Below are positions 6,273 to 13,999 of a stretch of 18,748 bases of DNA, one piece after another. How positions within the stretch are numbered: the stretch's first letter is position 1; every line of letters begins with the position of its first letter. Origin of the DNA: Oligoflexaceae bacterium (GTDB taxonomy: Bacteria; Bdellovibrionota_B; Oligoflexia; Oligoflexales; Oligoflexaceae); contig CANJJY010000031.1 of the NCBI GenBank assembly GCA_947474445.1, forward strand, positions 1 to 18,748. The letters run 5' to 3'. Position numbers and translations under genes: made by a program. Below the pieces are notes generated by a model. It was not told the origin of the DNA, ran no database searches, and saw only the letters and a program-made list of their open reading frames with translations.

Positions 6273-8939
6273 ATGATAGATCTGGAGCCCAGTTACAACC
6301 ATCAGGAATACGAAAGCAAATGGTATCAAAATAGCCTGAAGCACAATTACTTCAAGGCTGTGGTCGATCCCCAGAAGAAGCCTTTTACGATTCTGATGCC
6401 CCCTCCGAACGTCACCTCTCAGCTCCACATGGGTCACGGACTAGGCTATTCGATTCAGGACCTGCTGACTCGATGGAAACGCATGAAGGGCCTTAATGCC
6501 TGCTGGTTGCCTGGCACCGATCATGCGGGCATCGCGACGCAGATGATGGTAGAGAAGGAGCTTGAAAAAGAGGGTCTAACCCGTAAAGGTTTGGGACGCG
6601 AAAAGTTTTTTCAGAGGCTCTCTGATTGGAAAGATAAATACGGCGGAATGATCCTCGATCAATTTAAGACGATGGGTTTTTCTTGCGATTGGGATCGCTT
6701 AGCTTACACGATGGATCCAAAACTTTCCGAAGCCGTTCGCTATGTTTTTGTCGAACTCTTTCGGGAGGGTCTAATCTATCGCGGAGAGCGTCTCGTCAAC
6801 TGGGACACCGTCTTGCAGACTGCTATTTCTGACGACGAAGTCGAAACGATCGAAGTCAGCGGTTCACTTTATTTTTATCGCTATCCGATCGAAGGTACCG
6901 ATGAATTTATTCCGATTGCAACCACCCGCCCAGAGACGATGCTCGGTGATACGGCCGTCGCGGTCAACGCTGCCGATGAGCGGTTTCAGCATTTGATTGG
7001 CAAGCAAGTTCGCTTACCCTTCGTCGATCGTTTGATACCAGTCATTGCCGATGACTACGTAAAAAGTGAGTTTGGAACGGGTGCCGTCAAGATAACTCCC
7101 GCTCACGATCCGAACGACTTTGACATTGGCAAGCGCCATCAGCTCCCATTTATCAATGTTATGACCGATTCCGGAACCATGGCGGACAATACACCGACTC
7201 CCTTTCGTGGCATGGATCGTTTTCAGGCCAGAAAAGAGGTCATTAAGCAGCTAAAGGCGCTTTCGCTGTTTGATGAGGAAAAGCCCTATAAGACAACTAT
7301 TCCGCACTCGGAACGCAGCAAAACAGTGATCGAACCGCGCCTTTCCCACCAGTGGTTCGTCAGTATGAAGGAATTGGCGGAACCTGCAGCGGCGGCAGCT
7401 CGTGATGGCAAATTGCAGTTTCATCCCGAAACCTGGAAAAAAACTTATCTCTATTGGCTCGACAATATTCAAGACTGGTGCATTTCCCGTCAGCTATGGT
7501 GGGGCCATCGTATTCCTATCTGGTATTGCAGCGATTGCCAAGGTATCACGACCGGTCTTACCGATCCGAGTGTTTGTGAACATTGTCAGTCGAATAAGAT
7601 CGTGCAAGATGAGGATGTTCTGGACACCTGGTTTTCAAGCTGGCTTTGGCCTCTGAGTCCCTTTGGATGGCCTGCCCAAAAAAATGAGGTTCAGGATCTC
7701 ACTTACTTCAATCCCACCGATGTTCTCGTCACGGCCCCGGAGATCATATTCCTTTGGGTTGCCCGCATGGTTATGGCTAACCTTAAATTTAAAGGCGATC
7801 TCCCTTTTAAACACGTATATTTCAACGCAACCGTCTGCGATAAACAAGGCCGCAAATTCTCCAAGACCTTAGGTAACGGCATAGATCCGCTCGAAGTCGT
7901 GAACAAGTATGGAGCAGATGCCGTGCGTTTTACGGCCATCAGCCTGGCGCCTTTGGGTGGCCGTGTGCGTATGGACGTCGGCGACTTCGAAAATGGCGCA
8001 AGGTTTGTCAATAAGATTTGGAACGCCGCACGTTTCATGTTCCAGCATCTTCAGCCCGACCAGAAGCTGCCTGAACTTAACAAGCTATCTCTTACTCTAG
8101 CTGAGAAGTGGCTCATTCATCGCCTCAGAGAGTCGGCTGAACGAGTTAATCAGCATTTAGAAAACTTCCGTGTGAACGACGCTGTTGAGGAGCTCCATCA
8201 CTTCATCTGGGGTGCTTTCTGTGACTGGGGTCTAGAATGCGCGAAAACCGACCTTGTTTCCGACGTCGCCGCTGACAAAATAAGGGCGCTCTCCGTCCTT
8301 GTTTATGTACTGGAAGGCGCGCTTCGACTGGCCCATCCAGTGATGCCTTTTGTAAGTGAAGAGCTGTGGAGCAAACTGCCTGCCCATCCTGATTGGGGGC
8401 CGCGAGCCGCGAGCCTTTGCATCGCGAGGTTTCCCGAAGCTTTTGAGATTCCAAGCTTTGCCGAAGAAGCTATTCAATGGAAATCGGTCCAGGAGATCAT
8501 TTCAGGCATTCGCTCAGTCAGAGCTCAAATGGGATTACCACCCAAACAAGAACTGCCAGCCCATATTCGGGTCGATCCCTTTCTCACAGAAGTCGTAAAA
8601 AGTGCCGAAGATTGGATTAAGCGTCTCGGTCGTGCCGATTCTGTTAAATCCGGGGTCGACATCAAGCGTCCCGGACAGTCCCTGACTGCGATTGGCAGAG
8701 GCTTTGAAGTTTTTTTACCTGTACATGGCTTGATCGATATAGCCAAAGAAAGGGCACGCCTGCAAAGCGAAGTGCAAAGGATTCAAAAAATAGTCGGGGG
8801 GCTTAAAAGCAAACTTGACAACGAGAATTTCGTAGCACGGGCGCCTGAAGATGTTCTCGAGCAAACCAGGTCTCAAAAGCAAAACTTAGAGGAGCAGCTG
8901 TTGGCATTGTCACAGAACATCAAGGCTCTCGAAGATTAA
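6273..8939 (+). CDS. valS: Valyl-tRNA synthetase
   Basis: ValS charges tRNA-Val and hydrolyses mischarged threonyl-tRNA in its CP1 domain. The 888-residue protein has the class I signature HMGH (52-55) within PPPNVTSQLHMGHG, and the second signature as KFSKT (528-532), a variant of KMSKS. The editing domain shows ATTRPETMLGD (217-226) and FGTGAVKITPAHDPNDF (267-283). A four-Cys cluster (C419, C422, C435, C438) looks like a zinc knuckle. The last ~70 residues form the heptad-rich coiled-coil arm typical of ValRS (LIDIAKERARLQSEV onward). The ATG at 6273 is chosen because homology begins just after it and AAGGAG lies 10 bases upstream. A TTG extension from 6123 would add 50 unrelated residues, and its first codon is part of a TTGACA box. 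Confidence 0.98.
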   Translation: MIDLEPSYNHQEYESKWYQNSLKHNYFKAVVDPQKKPFTILMPPPNVTSQLHMGHGLGYSIQDLLTRWKRMKGLNACWLPGTDHAGIATQMMVEKELEKEGLTRKGLGREKFFQRLSDWKDKYGGMILDQFKTMGFSCDWDRLAYTMDPKLSEAVRYVFVELFREGLIYRGERLVNWDTVLQTAISDDEVETIEVSGSLYFYRYPIEGTDEFIPIATTRPETMLGDTAVAVNAADERFQHLIGKQVRLPFVDRLIPVIADDYVKSEFGTGAVKITPAHDPNDFDIGKRHQLPFINVMTDSGTMADNTPTPFRGMDRFQARKEVIKQLKALSLFDEEKPYKTTIPHSERSKTVIEPRLSHQWFVSMKELAEPAAAAARDGKLQFHPETWKKTYLYWLDNIQDWCISRQLWWGHRIPIWYCSDCQGITTGLTDPSVCEHCQSNKIVQDEDVLDTWFSSWLWPLSPFGWPAQKNEVQDLTYFNPTDVLVTAPEIIFLWVARMVMANLKFKGDLPFKHVYFNATVCDKQGRKFSKTLGNGIDPLEVVNKYGADAVRFTAISLAPLGGRVRMDVGDFENGARFVNKIWNAARFMFQHLQPDQKLPELNKLSLTLAEKWLIHRLRESAERVNQHLENFRVNDAVEELHHFIWGAFCDWGLECAKTDLVSDVAADKIRALSVLVYVLEGALRLAHPVMPFVSEELWSKLPAHPDWGPRAASLCIARFPEAFEIPSFAEEAIQWKSVQEIISGIRSVRAQMGLPPKQELPAHIRVDPFLTEVVKSAEDWIKRLGRADSVKSGVDIKRPGQSLTAIGRGFEVFLPVHGLIDIAKERARLQSEVQRIQKIVGGLKSKLDNENFVARAPEDVLEQTRSQKQNLEEQLLALSQNIKALED

Positions 8940-8952
8940 TTTTCTACTTCGT

Positions 8953-9013
8953 GTTTCGGTAGGAAAGATAATCATACGCGCTCGCGGCGCCGCTTATCTT
9001 TCTTCCGCGAAAC
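8953..9013. terminator. Long imperfect palindrome between convergent genes, probable bidirectional terminator
   Basis: GAAAGATAA (8963-8971) pairs perfectly with TTATCTTTC (8994-9002). Pairing extends outward after small bulges to GTTTCG/CGAAAC (8953-8958 and 9008-9013). The interior holds GCGC-TCGCG-GCGC (8978-8990). Read either way, a GC-rich inner hairpin is followed by a U-rich TTATCTTTC-like segment. It lies between the stops of valS (8939) and the aminotransferase (9049), where a shared terminator is expected. Confidence 0.6.
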
Positions 9014-9048
9014 CAGGTCCTTTCCCCTTTCGATCTCCCACGGTTGAC

Positions 9049-10302
9049 TTACAACTGCTGAAGGGTCATTTTCAGGGTGCTCAGGACTTCAGCCCATTCT
9101 GCGACGGGCAAGTTGAGAGCGGGTGTCAATGCGATTCCTTGACCGTACATCCCGTTCGCCAAGGCGATGACACCATGGGCTCGCAAGATATCCATCCAAC
9201 GAGCGCCCATTCCGTCTACGCGAAGCTCAATGCCAAGCATCATTCCCTGGCCTCTGATATCGACCACGAAGGGCAGACCTTCGAGAGTTTGCCTTAAATC
9301 TTCCAACATTTGATTCCCAAATATCTTCGCCCTAGCCGCAAGTTCGTCTTTCATAATGGTCTGAAGTGTGGCTTTCCCGAGCCGGCAGCTGAGGGGATGC
9401 CCAAAGAAGGTTCCGGTGTGAATCGCTTCACCTTGATTTAAAGGCCAACAATCCATGACTTCTTTGCGAGCAAAACAGGCTGAAAGCGGTAACCCGCCTC
9501 CCAATGCCTTTCCTAAGCACAGAATATCGCAGTCAACATGCTCAGCGAAAGTCAGCTGACCGCACCGACCTAGGCCGGTAAAAATTTCATCAAAAATCAG
9601 TAGAACCTTATGCTTTTTGCAAAGGTCTGAAAGGCCTTGCAGCCAGCCTTCTGGAGGGATACGAATGCCAGCTCGCCCCTGAATAGGCTCGACGATAACT
9701 GCGGCGCAGCCGTAACTTCCTGGTGCGTTTTGCTTTTCAATGGCTGCTTCGATTATGGCAAGTGGACAGCCAAATGCCAGCTCTCTCACGTAATGATCGG
9801 CGAGCCAGGGCTGAAAGGGTTCTTTAAAATCTTTTCGCGAGGTGAGCGGCAAGATGCCCAAATCAAGACCGTGATAGCTTCCCTCGAAGGAGATAAACCC
9901 GCGCTTGCGACTGGCAATCTGCGCCGTTTTCACAGCCAGCTCAATGGCCTGCCCGCCACTCAATGCCAGAGACCCCTTCTCCAGATAAGACGGGAGCATC
10001 GAACCGAGCAAAGCGAGCAATTCAATTTTATCACGGGATGGATAAACATCGCCCATCGCATGAACGACGAGGCATGCCTCTGTCGTTGCTTGAAAGACTT
10101 TGGTTTGCACAGCGCTGTTGTGTCCGAGCGATAGAACGCCAAAACCAGCGCACATATCGATATAGACACGACCATCCGCGTCCCACACCTTTGAACCCAG
10201 TGCTCTTTCAAAAACCAGCGGTGGCACAGCTTGGGTATAGCTCGCGTCGCGACATTCCCAACGGCGCAACAAGTCCATGAGGTGAACTTGGTTTTGCTCC
10301 AC
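9049..10302 (-). CDS. Class III (ornithine/GABA-type) PLP-dependent aminotransferase
   Basis: This 417-residue fold-type I aminotransferase carries the class III landmarks. These are a PLP-phosphate loop (SGGQAIE, 115-121), FEGSYHG (139-145), the cofactor Asp in IFDEIFTGLGRCG (D238), the Schiff-base lysine in CLGKALGGG (K265), and HTGTFFGHP (295-303). Relatives include acetylornithine, GABA, diaminobutyrate and adenosylmethionine-8-amino-7-oxononanoate aminotransferases. Sequence alone does not fix the substrate, so I give no symbol. The phosphate loop SGGQAIE departs from the common SGSEA/TGAEA form. The start is GTG at 10302, supported by AAGGGAG 8 bases upstream, inside the end of queE. 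The 3-base gap to queE indicates one transcript and probably coupled translation. Confidence 0.92.
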   Translation of the reverse strand: MEQNQVHLMDLLRRWECRDASYTQAVPPLVFERALGSKVWDADGRVYIDMCAGFGVLSLGHNSAVQTKVFQATTEACLVVHAMGDVYPSRDKIELLALLGSMLPSYLEKGSLALSGGQAIELAVKTAQIASRKRGFISFEGSYHGLDLGILPLTSRKDFKEPFQPWLADHYVRELAFGCPLAIIEAAIEKQNAPGSYGCAAVIVEPIQGRAGIRIPPEGWLQGLSDLCKKHKVLLIFDEIFTGLGRCGQLTFAEHVDCDILCLGKALGGGLPLSACFARKEVMDCWPLNQGEAIHTGTFFGHPLSCRLGKATLQTIMKDELAARAKIFGNQMLEDLRQTLEGLPFVVDIRGQGMMLGIELRVDGMGARWMDILRAHGVIALANGMYGQGIALTPALNLPVAEWAEVLSTLKMTLQQL

Positions 10303-10305
10303 GGT

Positions 10306-10956
10306 TTACACTCCCTTGGCTCGCGGGTGCCAAATATATTTGTGCTGTTGAAGATTGAGACGGACGCGAACCATGTTGGCTTCAAGCATCCAATCAACTA
10401 ACTGCTGCGGTTGAAGGAGCCCAAATGCTGACGAAAACAGGACTTTAAAGCGCGAATCGAGGCTGTGTTCGCGAACTTTTTGCAAGGCCCAGTCAAAATC
10501 TTCGCGATGGGCCATCACAAACTTAATTTCATCGCTCGGTTTGAGAAGATCCAAATTTGACCAGAGATTACGATCTTCCATGCCGCTCCCCGGACACTTG
10601 AGATCCATGATGATGTGGACATCCAGAGGGACTGAGGCCAGTGACTCGGATCCACTTGTTTCAATCATCACTTTGTAGCCAAGCTTGATAAGTTCCTGCA
10701 TAAGTGGGGCGGTCGCTTCTTGGGCCAGAGGTTCGCCTCCAGTCAGCTCAACAAGGGGAACCCCTAGTCGATCAACTTCACTCAAAATTTGTTCGAAATT
10801 TTGATGGTTTCCACCTTTAAAGCCATAGACCGTATCGCACCAGCGGCAACGCAGTGGACAACCCGTAAGACGAATGAAGGTGCAAGGCCAACCTGCGTAA
10901 GCAGCTTCTCCTTGAATACTCTTGTAAATCTCGGTTATGAGTAGGGATCGTTCCAT
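10306..10956 (-). CDS. queE: 7-carboxy-7-deazaguanine synthase (radical SAM)
   Basis: QueE converts 6-carboxytetrahydropterin to 7-carboxy-7-deazaguanine, a step towards preQ0 and queuosine in the tRNA wobble position. The 216-residue protein starts ITEIYKSIQGEAAYAGWPC (7-25). It has the CxxxCxxC radical SAM cluster site (C33, C37, C40) in TGCPLRCRWCDT. It also has the SAM-binding TGGEPL (72-77) and ends with the family tail QQHKYIWHPRAKGV. The short length is normal for QueE. The ATG at 10956 has only a weak ribosome site (GGGAA). No queC, queD or queF is in view. The divergent membrane-protein gene starts 26 bases away, so both promoters must overlap coding sequence or each other. Confidence 0.95.
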   Translation of the reverse strand: MERSLLITEIYKSIQGEAAYAGWPCTFIRLTGCPLRCRWCDTVYGFKGGNHQNFEQILSEVDRLGVPLVELTGGEPLAQEATAPLMQELIKLGYKVMIETSGSESLASVPLDVHIIMDLKCPGSGMEDRNLWSNLDLLKPSDEIKFVMAHREDFDWALQKVREHSLDSRFKVLFSSAFGLLQPQQLVDWMLEANMVRVRLNLQQHKYIWHPRAKGV

Positions 10957-10982
10957 TCGTTTCCCGCGTTAGGACTTGTACG

Positions 10983-11897
10983 ATGAATCCAGAAGTAGAT
11001 GTTCTTTCGCCCCTGCCCGAGGAATCAGCTCCTCTTCCTTGGCAGCGCGGCTGGCGGACTTTTAAGTCTGTTTGGCCCCAACTGCTTTATATCAGCGCAG
11101 CAACGATAGCAATACCTCAGTACCTGCTCTACTGGAACCAGTCGCTCGCCGCCGCTGCTTTCAGTCGGCAGATGGGTCTTAACCAGACCGAAGTTGCGCC
11201 CTTAGCACTACCCACGCTCCTTGAAAGGCTCAAGGATTTCTCTGTGCATTACGGCCTCTTAGCGCTTCTCGCAACTCTGATCGCCATCCTGGGGTATTTC
11301 AGCATCATAGCCCTGACTCTTCAAAATCAAAGAGGTCATCCCCCCGACACATTAGAGGCGATTCGCAGCGGGATCAAAGTATTTTTCCCCCGTCATTTAT
11401 TGAATCTACCGCTCCTCCTTTTGGCGGGAACGACAGCGGCTTTAACTGTGTTTGCTGCTCCAAGCCTCGGTCTTTTAGGACAGTACTTGGCCATCACGCT
11501 CATGGTGCTTTTGGCCGCCTTGCCCACACTTCTTTCGATGACCCCGTCGACCCCTCTGCGCGCTTTAAGGAGCGCCTTGAGAATGGACTATGTGCGGGAA
11601 TCAGGGGTATCACGCTGGTCGGCTTTTTTTGTGCTTTTGACGTATCAGATGGGTTTGATTGGTGTGATGACCCTGCTCAAACATGGGCAGGATCAGCTCC
11701 TTCTGCTCGATATTGGCGTCCAGGTGAAGCGAAGCCTCTGGTTTAAGGTCAGTTCCTGGTGGCCATTTGGAATGGTCACTCTCGTGATCGAAGGCCTGAG
11801 CAGCCTGCTACTGGGAATTATTTTGGGAGCTTTCGCACTTTTCACCAGCTGCTTTATTTTCGAGCTAAGTCAGAAGAAAACCAAAACGCGAGTTTAA
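10983..11897 (+). CDS. Multi-pass inner-membrane protein of unknown function
   Basis: I do not recognise the family of this 304-residue protein. It has about six or seven hydrophobic segments, near residues 31-50, 91-114, 137-156, 162-185, 213-232 and 258-292 (the last could be two passes). The N terminus is Pro/Glu-rich and probably cytoplasmic, and the C terminus is strongly basic (SQKKTKTRV). There is no obvious catalytic motif, and the pattern loosely resembles generic bacterial integral-membrane proteins of the DUF/YihY-like kind. The ATG at 10983 has AGGA 8 bases upstream. It is divergent from queE and convergent with the lipoate-ligase-like gene, with only 11 bases between the stops and no clear terminator there. 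Confidence 0.8.
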   Translation: MNPEVDVLSPLPEESAPLPWQRGWRTFKSVWPQLLYISAATIAIPQYLLYWNQSLAAAAFSRQMGLNQTEVAPLALPTLLERLKDFSVHYGLLALLATLIAILGYFSIIALTLQNQRGHPPDTLEAIRSGIKVFFPRHLLNLPLLLLAGTTAALTVFAAPSLGLLGQYLAITLMVLLAALPTLLSMTPSTPLRALRSALRMDYVRESGVSRWSAFFVLLTYQMGLIGVMTLLKHGQDQLLLLDIGVQVKRSLWFKVSSWWPFGMVTLVIEGLSSLLLGIILGAFALFTSCFIFELSQKKTKTRV

Positions 11898-11908
11898 GAA
11901 AATTGATT

Positions 11909-12595
11909 TCATGAATTAAGAGAATGCTGCTCACCGCGCCGACTTTTAACATGATCGACCTGAGTCGGCACAGAGGCAATCTTTTCGTCCAGCAATTGCT
12001 CGATTACCCGCTCCGACCAGTGACGATTGAAATAGGTCAACCATTCTGCGACAGAAAATGAGTGGAGCTCGGCTAAGCCCATGAGAAAGCTTCGATGCTG
12101 ACGTCCTTGCCGATAATCAGGCTCCGCACTCGGATGAGGAAGATAGCGCTCTATTTCTGTTAGTCTCGGATGAATCAGAATAGAAGCCTGAAAAAGGAGG
12201 TAATTGCGACTTCGAAACAGCGAGGTACCCACCAGTTTGCGATCTCCAAAGACAATGTCCGAATGCCCTCTCTGAGAAAAATCCTGGAGCCCTGTCACCG
12301 ATCGGAAACAATCGATTACACTCTGATTCAGAAGTCGAAAGTAGCGATCGTTGGCGTAGAACTCCTTAACCCAAACCCCGACACTCGCCACCAAACAGCC
12401 ATCGTGCAAAAGCACGGTACCACCACCCCCCAAGCGCTTAAACACCTCCACACCATCGCTAAGGCAGGCTTCCAGGTTCACTTCTCTATCGGCTCGATTA
12501 CTACGCCCCAGCACAACGATAGATTTGCTTGGCACCCAAAGCTCAATGGCCAAAGATTCATCGCAGCGATCGAGCACTTGATCGTCTATCCACAT
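11909..12595 (-). CDS. Lipoate-protein ligase/octanoyltransferase family protein (single domain)
   Basis: The 228-residue protein belongs to the biotin/lipoate ligase fold. It has FKRLGGGGTVLLHDG (52-66), matching the RRxSGGGxVxHD lipoyl-adenylate loop, and SDIVFGDRKLVGTS (112-125), with K120 at the catalytic-lysine position. LplA enzymes attach lipoate to dehydrogenase E2 or GcvH proteins, while LipM/LipL relatives transfer octanoate. Sequence alone does not separate these. It lacks the C-terminal accessory domain of E. coli LplA. The usual N-terminal NMAxDExLL segment appears only as IDDQVLDR near residue 3, so the protein is slightly short. The frame is open back to the mgtE stop, but the only good start is the ATG at 12595, with AAGGA 12 bases upstream. 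It lies 36 bases after mgtE, the last gene of a probable operon. Confidence 0.82.
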   Translation of the reverse strand: MWIDDQVLDRCDESLAIELWVPSKSIVVLGRSNRADREVNLEACLSDGVEVFKRLGGGGTVLLHDGCLVASVGVWVKEFYANDRYFRLLNQSVIDCFRSVTGLQDFSQRGHSDIVFGDRKLVGTSLFRSRNYLLFQASILIHPRLTEIERYLPHPSAEPDYRQGRQHRSFLMGLAELHSFSVAEWLTYFNRHWSERVIEQLLDEKIASVPTQVDHVKSRRGEQHSLNS

Positions 12596-12631
12596 GAAAA
12601 CTTCTATTCCTTGTTCAGAAAATGACGACCC

Positions 12632-13999
12632 CTAAAAAATCATGTGGGTCAATGCCAGTGCGATATTAAAAAGCACCAAAATGCCGAATAAATCCATGAG
12701 CGAAGAAATCACAGGTGAAGAAGAAACCGCTGGATCGAGGTTTAAAGTCCGCAGCACAAAAGGGAGCATCGAACCGAGTAATACCCCCGCTATGACCACA
12801 AGCACCAATGTACAACAGATGATCATACCATGCTGAAAATCCATTCTTCCAAGGAGCATGGCTCGCAGGAGGCCTAAGCCTCCGAGAAGAAGTCCCAATC
12901 CCAGGCCAATCAATACTTCTCTGCGCAAGACTTTCCACCAGTCCGTCAATTCAATTTCACGGACAGCCAAACCCCTTATAATAAGCGAGGCCGCTTGAGA
13001 GCCTGAATTACCGCCCGAAGCGATGATGAGAGGCATGAAAAAGACTAGAAAACTCATCGATTGGATCGCTCCATCATAATGTTCCAAAGCATTGGCGCTA
13101 AACATAGACATGATAAAAATCATGGCTAGCCAACCACCACGCTTTCGGAACAAAACCAGCATCGAGGTCTGAAAATAGGAGTCCTCGAGGGTTGCCTGCC
13201 CACCAAATGCTTGAATGTCTTCCGTCGCTTCTTCTTCGGCAACATCGAAAACATCGTCCGCCTCGACCAGGCCCAACATAATGCCCTCGTCATCGACGAC
13301 GGGAATAAAGGGACGATCATATTTTCTGAAATAGTCGACGGCCAAACTCTTGTCGTCACTTACCTTCAACTTAACAAGAGTTGCATCCATAAGCTCGTCA
13401 ACCAAAATAGTGGCGGGATCGGCCAACACTAAAGATGAAAGATGAACATGACCGATCAAGCGGGTGCCTTCATCGACAATAAAGATCTGATTGAGCAAGT
13501 CCTCAGGAATTTTGCCCCCGGTCCATCGGATATCGGCAAGCGCATCGCGAACGCTCAAACCCGATTTTATGGCGAAAAACTCGGGACTCATCAGGCGCCC
13601 AACCGAGTCCTCTGGATAGGAGAGAAGTTGCCAGGCAATTTTCCGTTCTTCAGGGCTGAGCTTTAGGATGAGCTTAGTACTCAATTCCGAAGGTAATTCC
13701 TCCAGAAGCTGAGTTCTATCGACTGGCTCCATTTCATTCAGTAAAGAGACAGCCACGGCATCAGGCAATTGAACAAGGAGCTTTTGCTGTAGTTCATAGG
13801 GGAAATACGAAAATACGTCGGCGCGATTTTCTTTCGGTATCATGCGAAAGAGAACGATACACTGCGCTATGTCGAGTTCACTAAAAATATCGGATAGATC
13901 GGCTGCTTCAATTACTTTAAAAGCCGCGCGCAATCGCTTAAAAGCTCTCTCCTTGAGCATGTGCTTCACATCTTCAACGGACAATTTATTATCTTCCAT
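12632..13999 (-). CDS. mgtE: MgtE-type magnesium transporter
   Basis: MgtE is a dimeric Mg2+ channel of the inner membrane, gated by its own cytosolic Mg2+ sensor. The 455-residue protein has the three expected parts. An alpha-helical N domain spans about 1-130. Two CBS motifs span about 131-255, the second including PFIPVVDDEGIMLGLVEADD. A five-helix pore domain spans about 285-455. The pore signature PLIIASGGNSGSQAASLIIRG (323-343) is intact. D436 in SSLMDLFG aligns with the ion-selecting Asp of Thermus MgtE. The ATG at 13999 is preferred (AGGGGA about 9 bases upstream). In-frame ATG 14017 and GTG 14023 are alternatives. The start overlaps the end of the aminopeptidase gene by 11 bases, indicating translational coupling. 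I see no Mg-responsive leader. Confidence 0.95.
   Translation of the reverse strand: MEDNKLSVEDVKHMLKERAFKRLRAAFKVIEAADLSDIFSELDIAQCIVLFRMIPKENRADVFSYFPYELQQKLLVQLPDAVAVSLLNEMEPVDRTQLLEELPSELSTKLILKLSPEERKIAWQLLSYPEDSVGRLMSPEFFAIKSGLSVRDALADIRWTGGKIPEDLLNQIFIVDEGTRLIGHVHLSSLVLADPATILVDELMDATLVKLKVSDDKSLAVDYFRKYDRPFIPVVDDEGIMLGLVEADDVFDVAEEEATEDIQAFGGQATLEDSYFQTSMLVLFRKRGGWLAMIFIMSMFSANALEHYDGAIQSMSFLVFFMPLIIASGGNSGSQAASLIIRGLAVREIELTDWWKVLRREVLIGLGLGLLLGGLGLLRAMLLGRMDFQHGMIICCTLVLVVIAGVLLGSMLPFVLRTLNLDPAVSSSPVISSLMDLFGILVLFNIALALTHMIF

Noticed and set aside
9637..10134. 165-residue plus-strand open frame
   Set aside because: It lies wholly antisense to the aminotransferase, with low-complexity composition and no motif.
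11938..11969. 7-bp inverted repeat GCCGACT/AGTCGGC as a terminator for the convergent pair near 11900
   Set aside because: It has an 18-base loop, lies inside the coding sequence of the lipoate-ligase-like gene and lacks a U-tract. It is not convincing.
12170..12625. 151-residue plus-strand open frame
   Set aside because: It is antisense to the lipoate-ligase-like gene, whose GGGG and catalytic-lysine motifs are clear.
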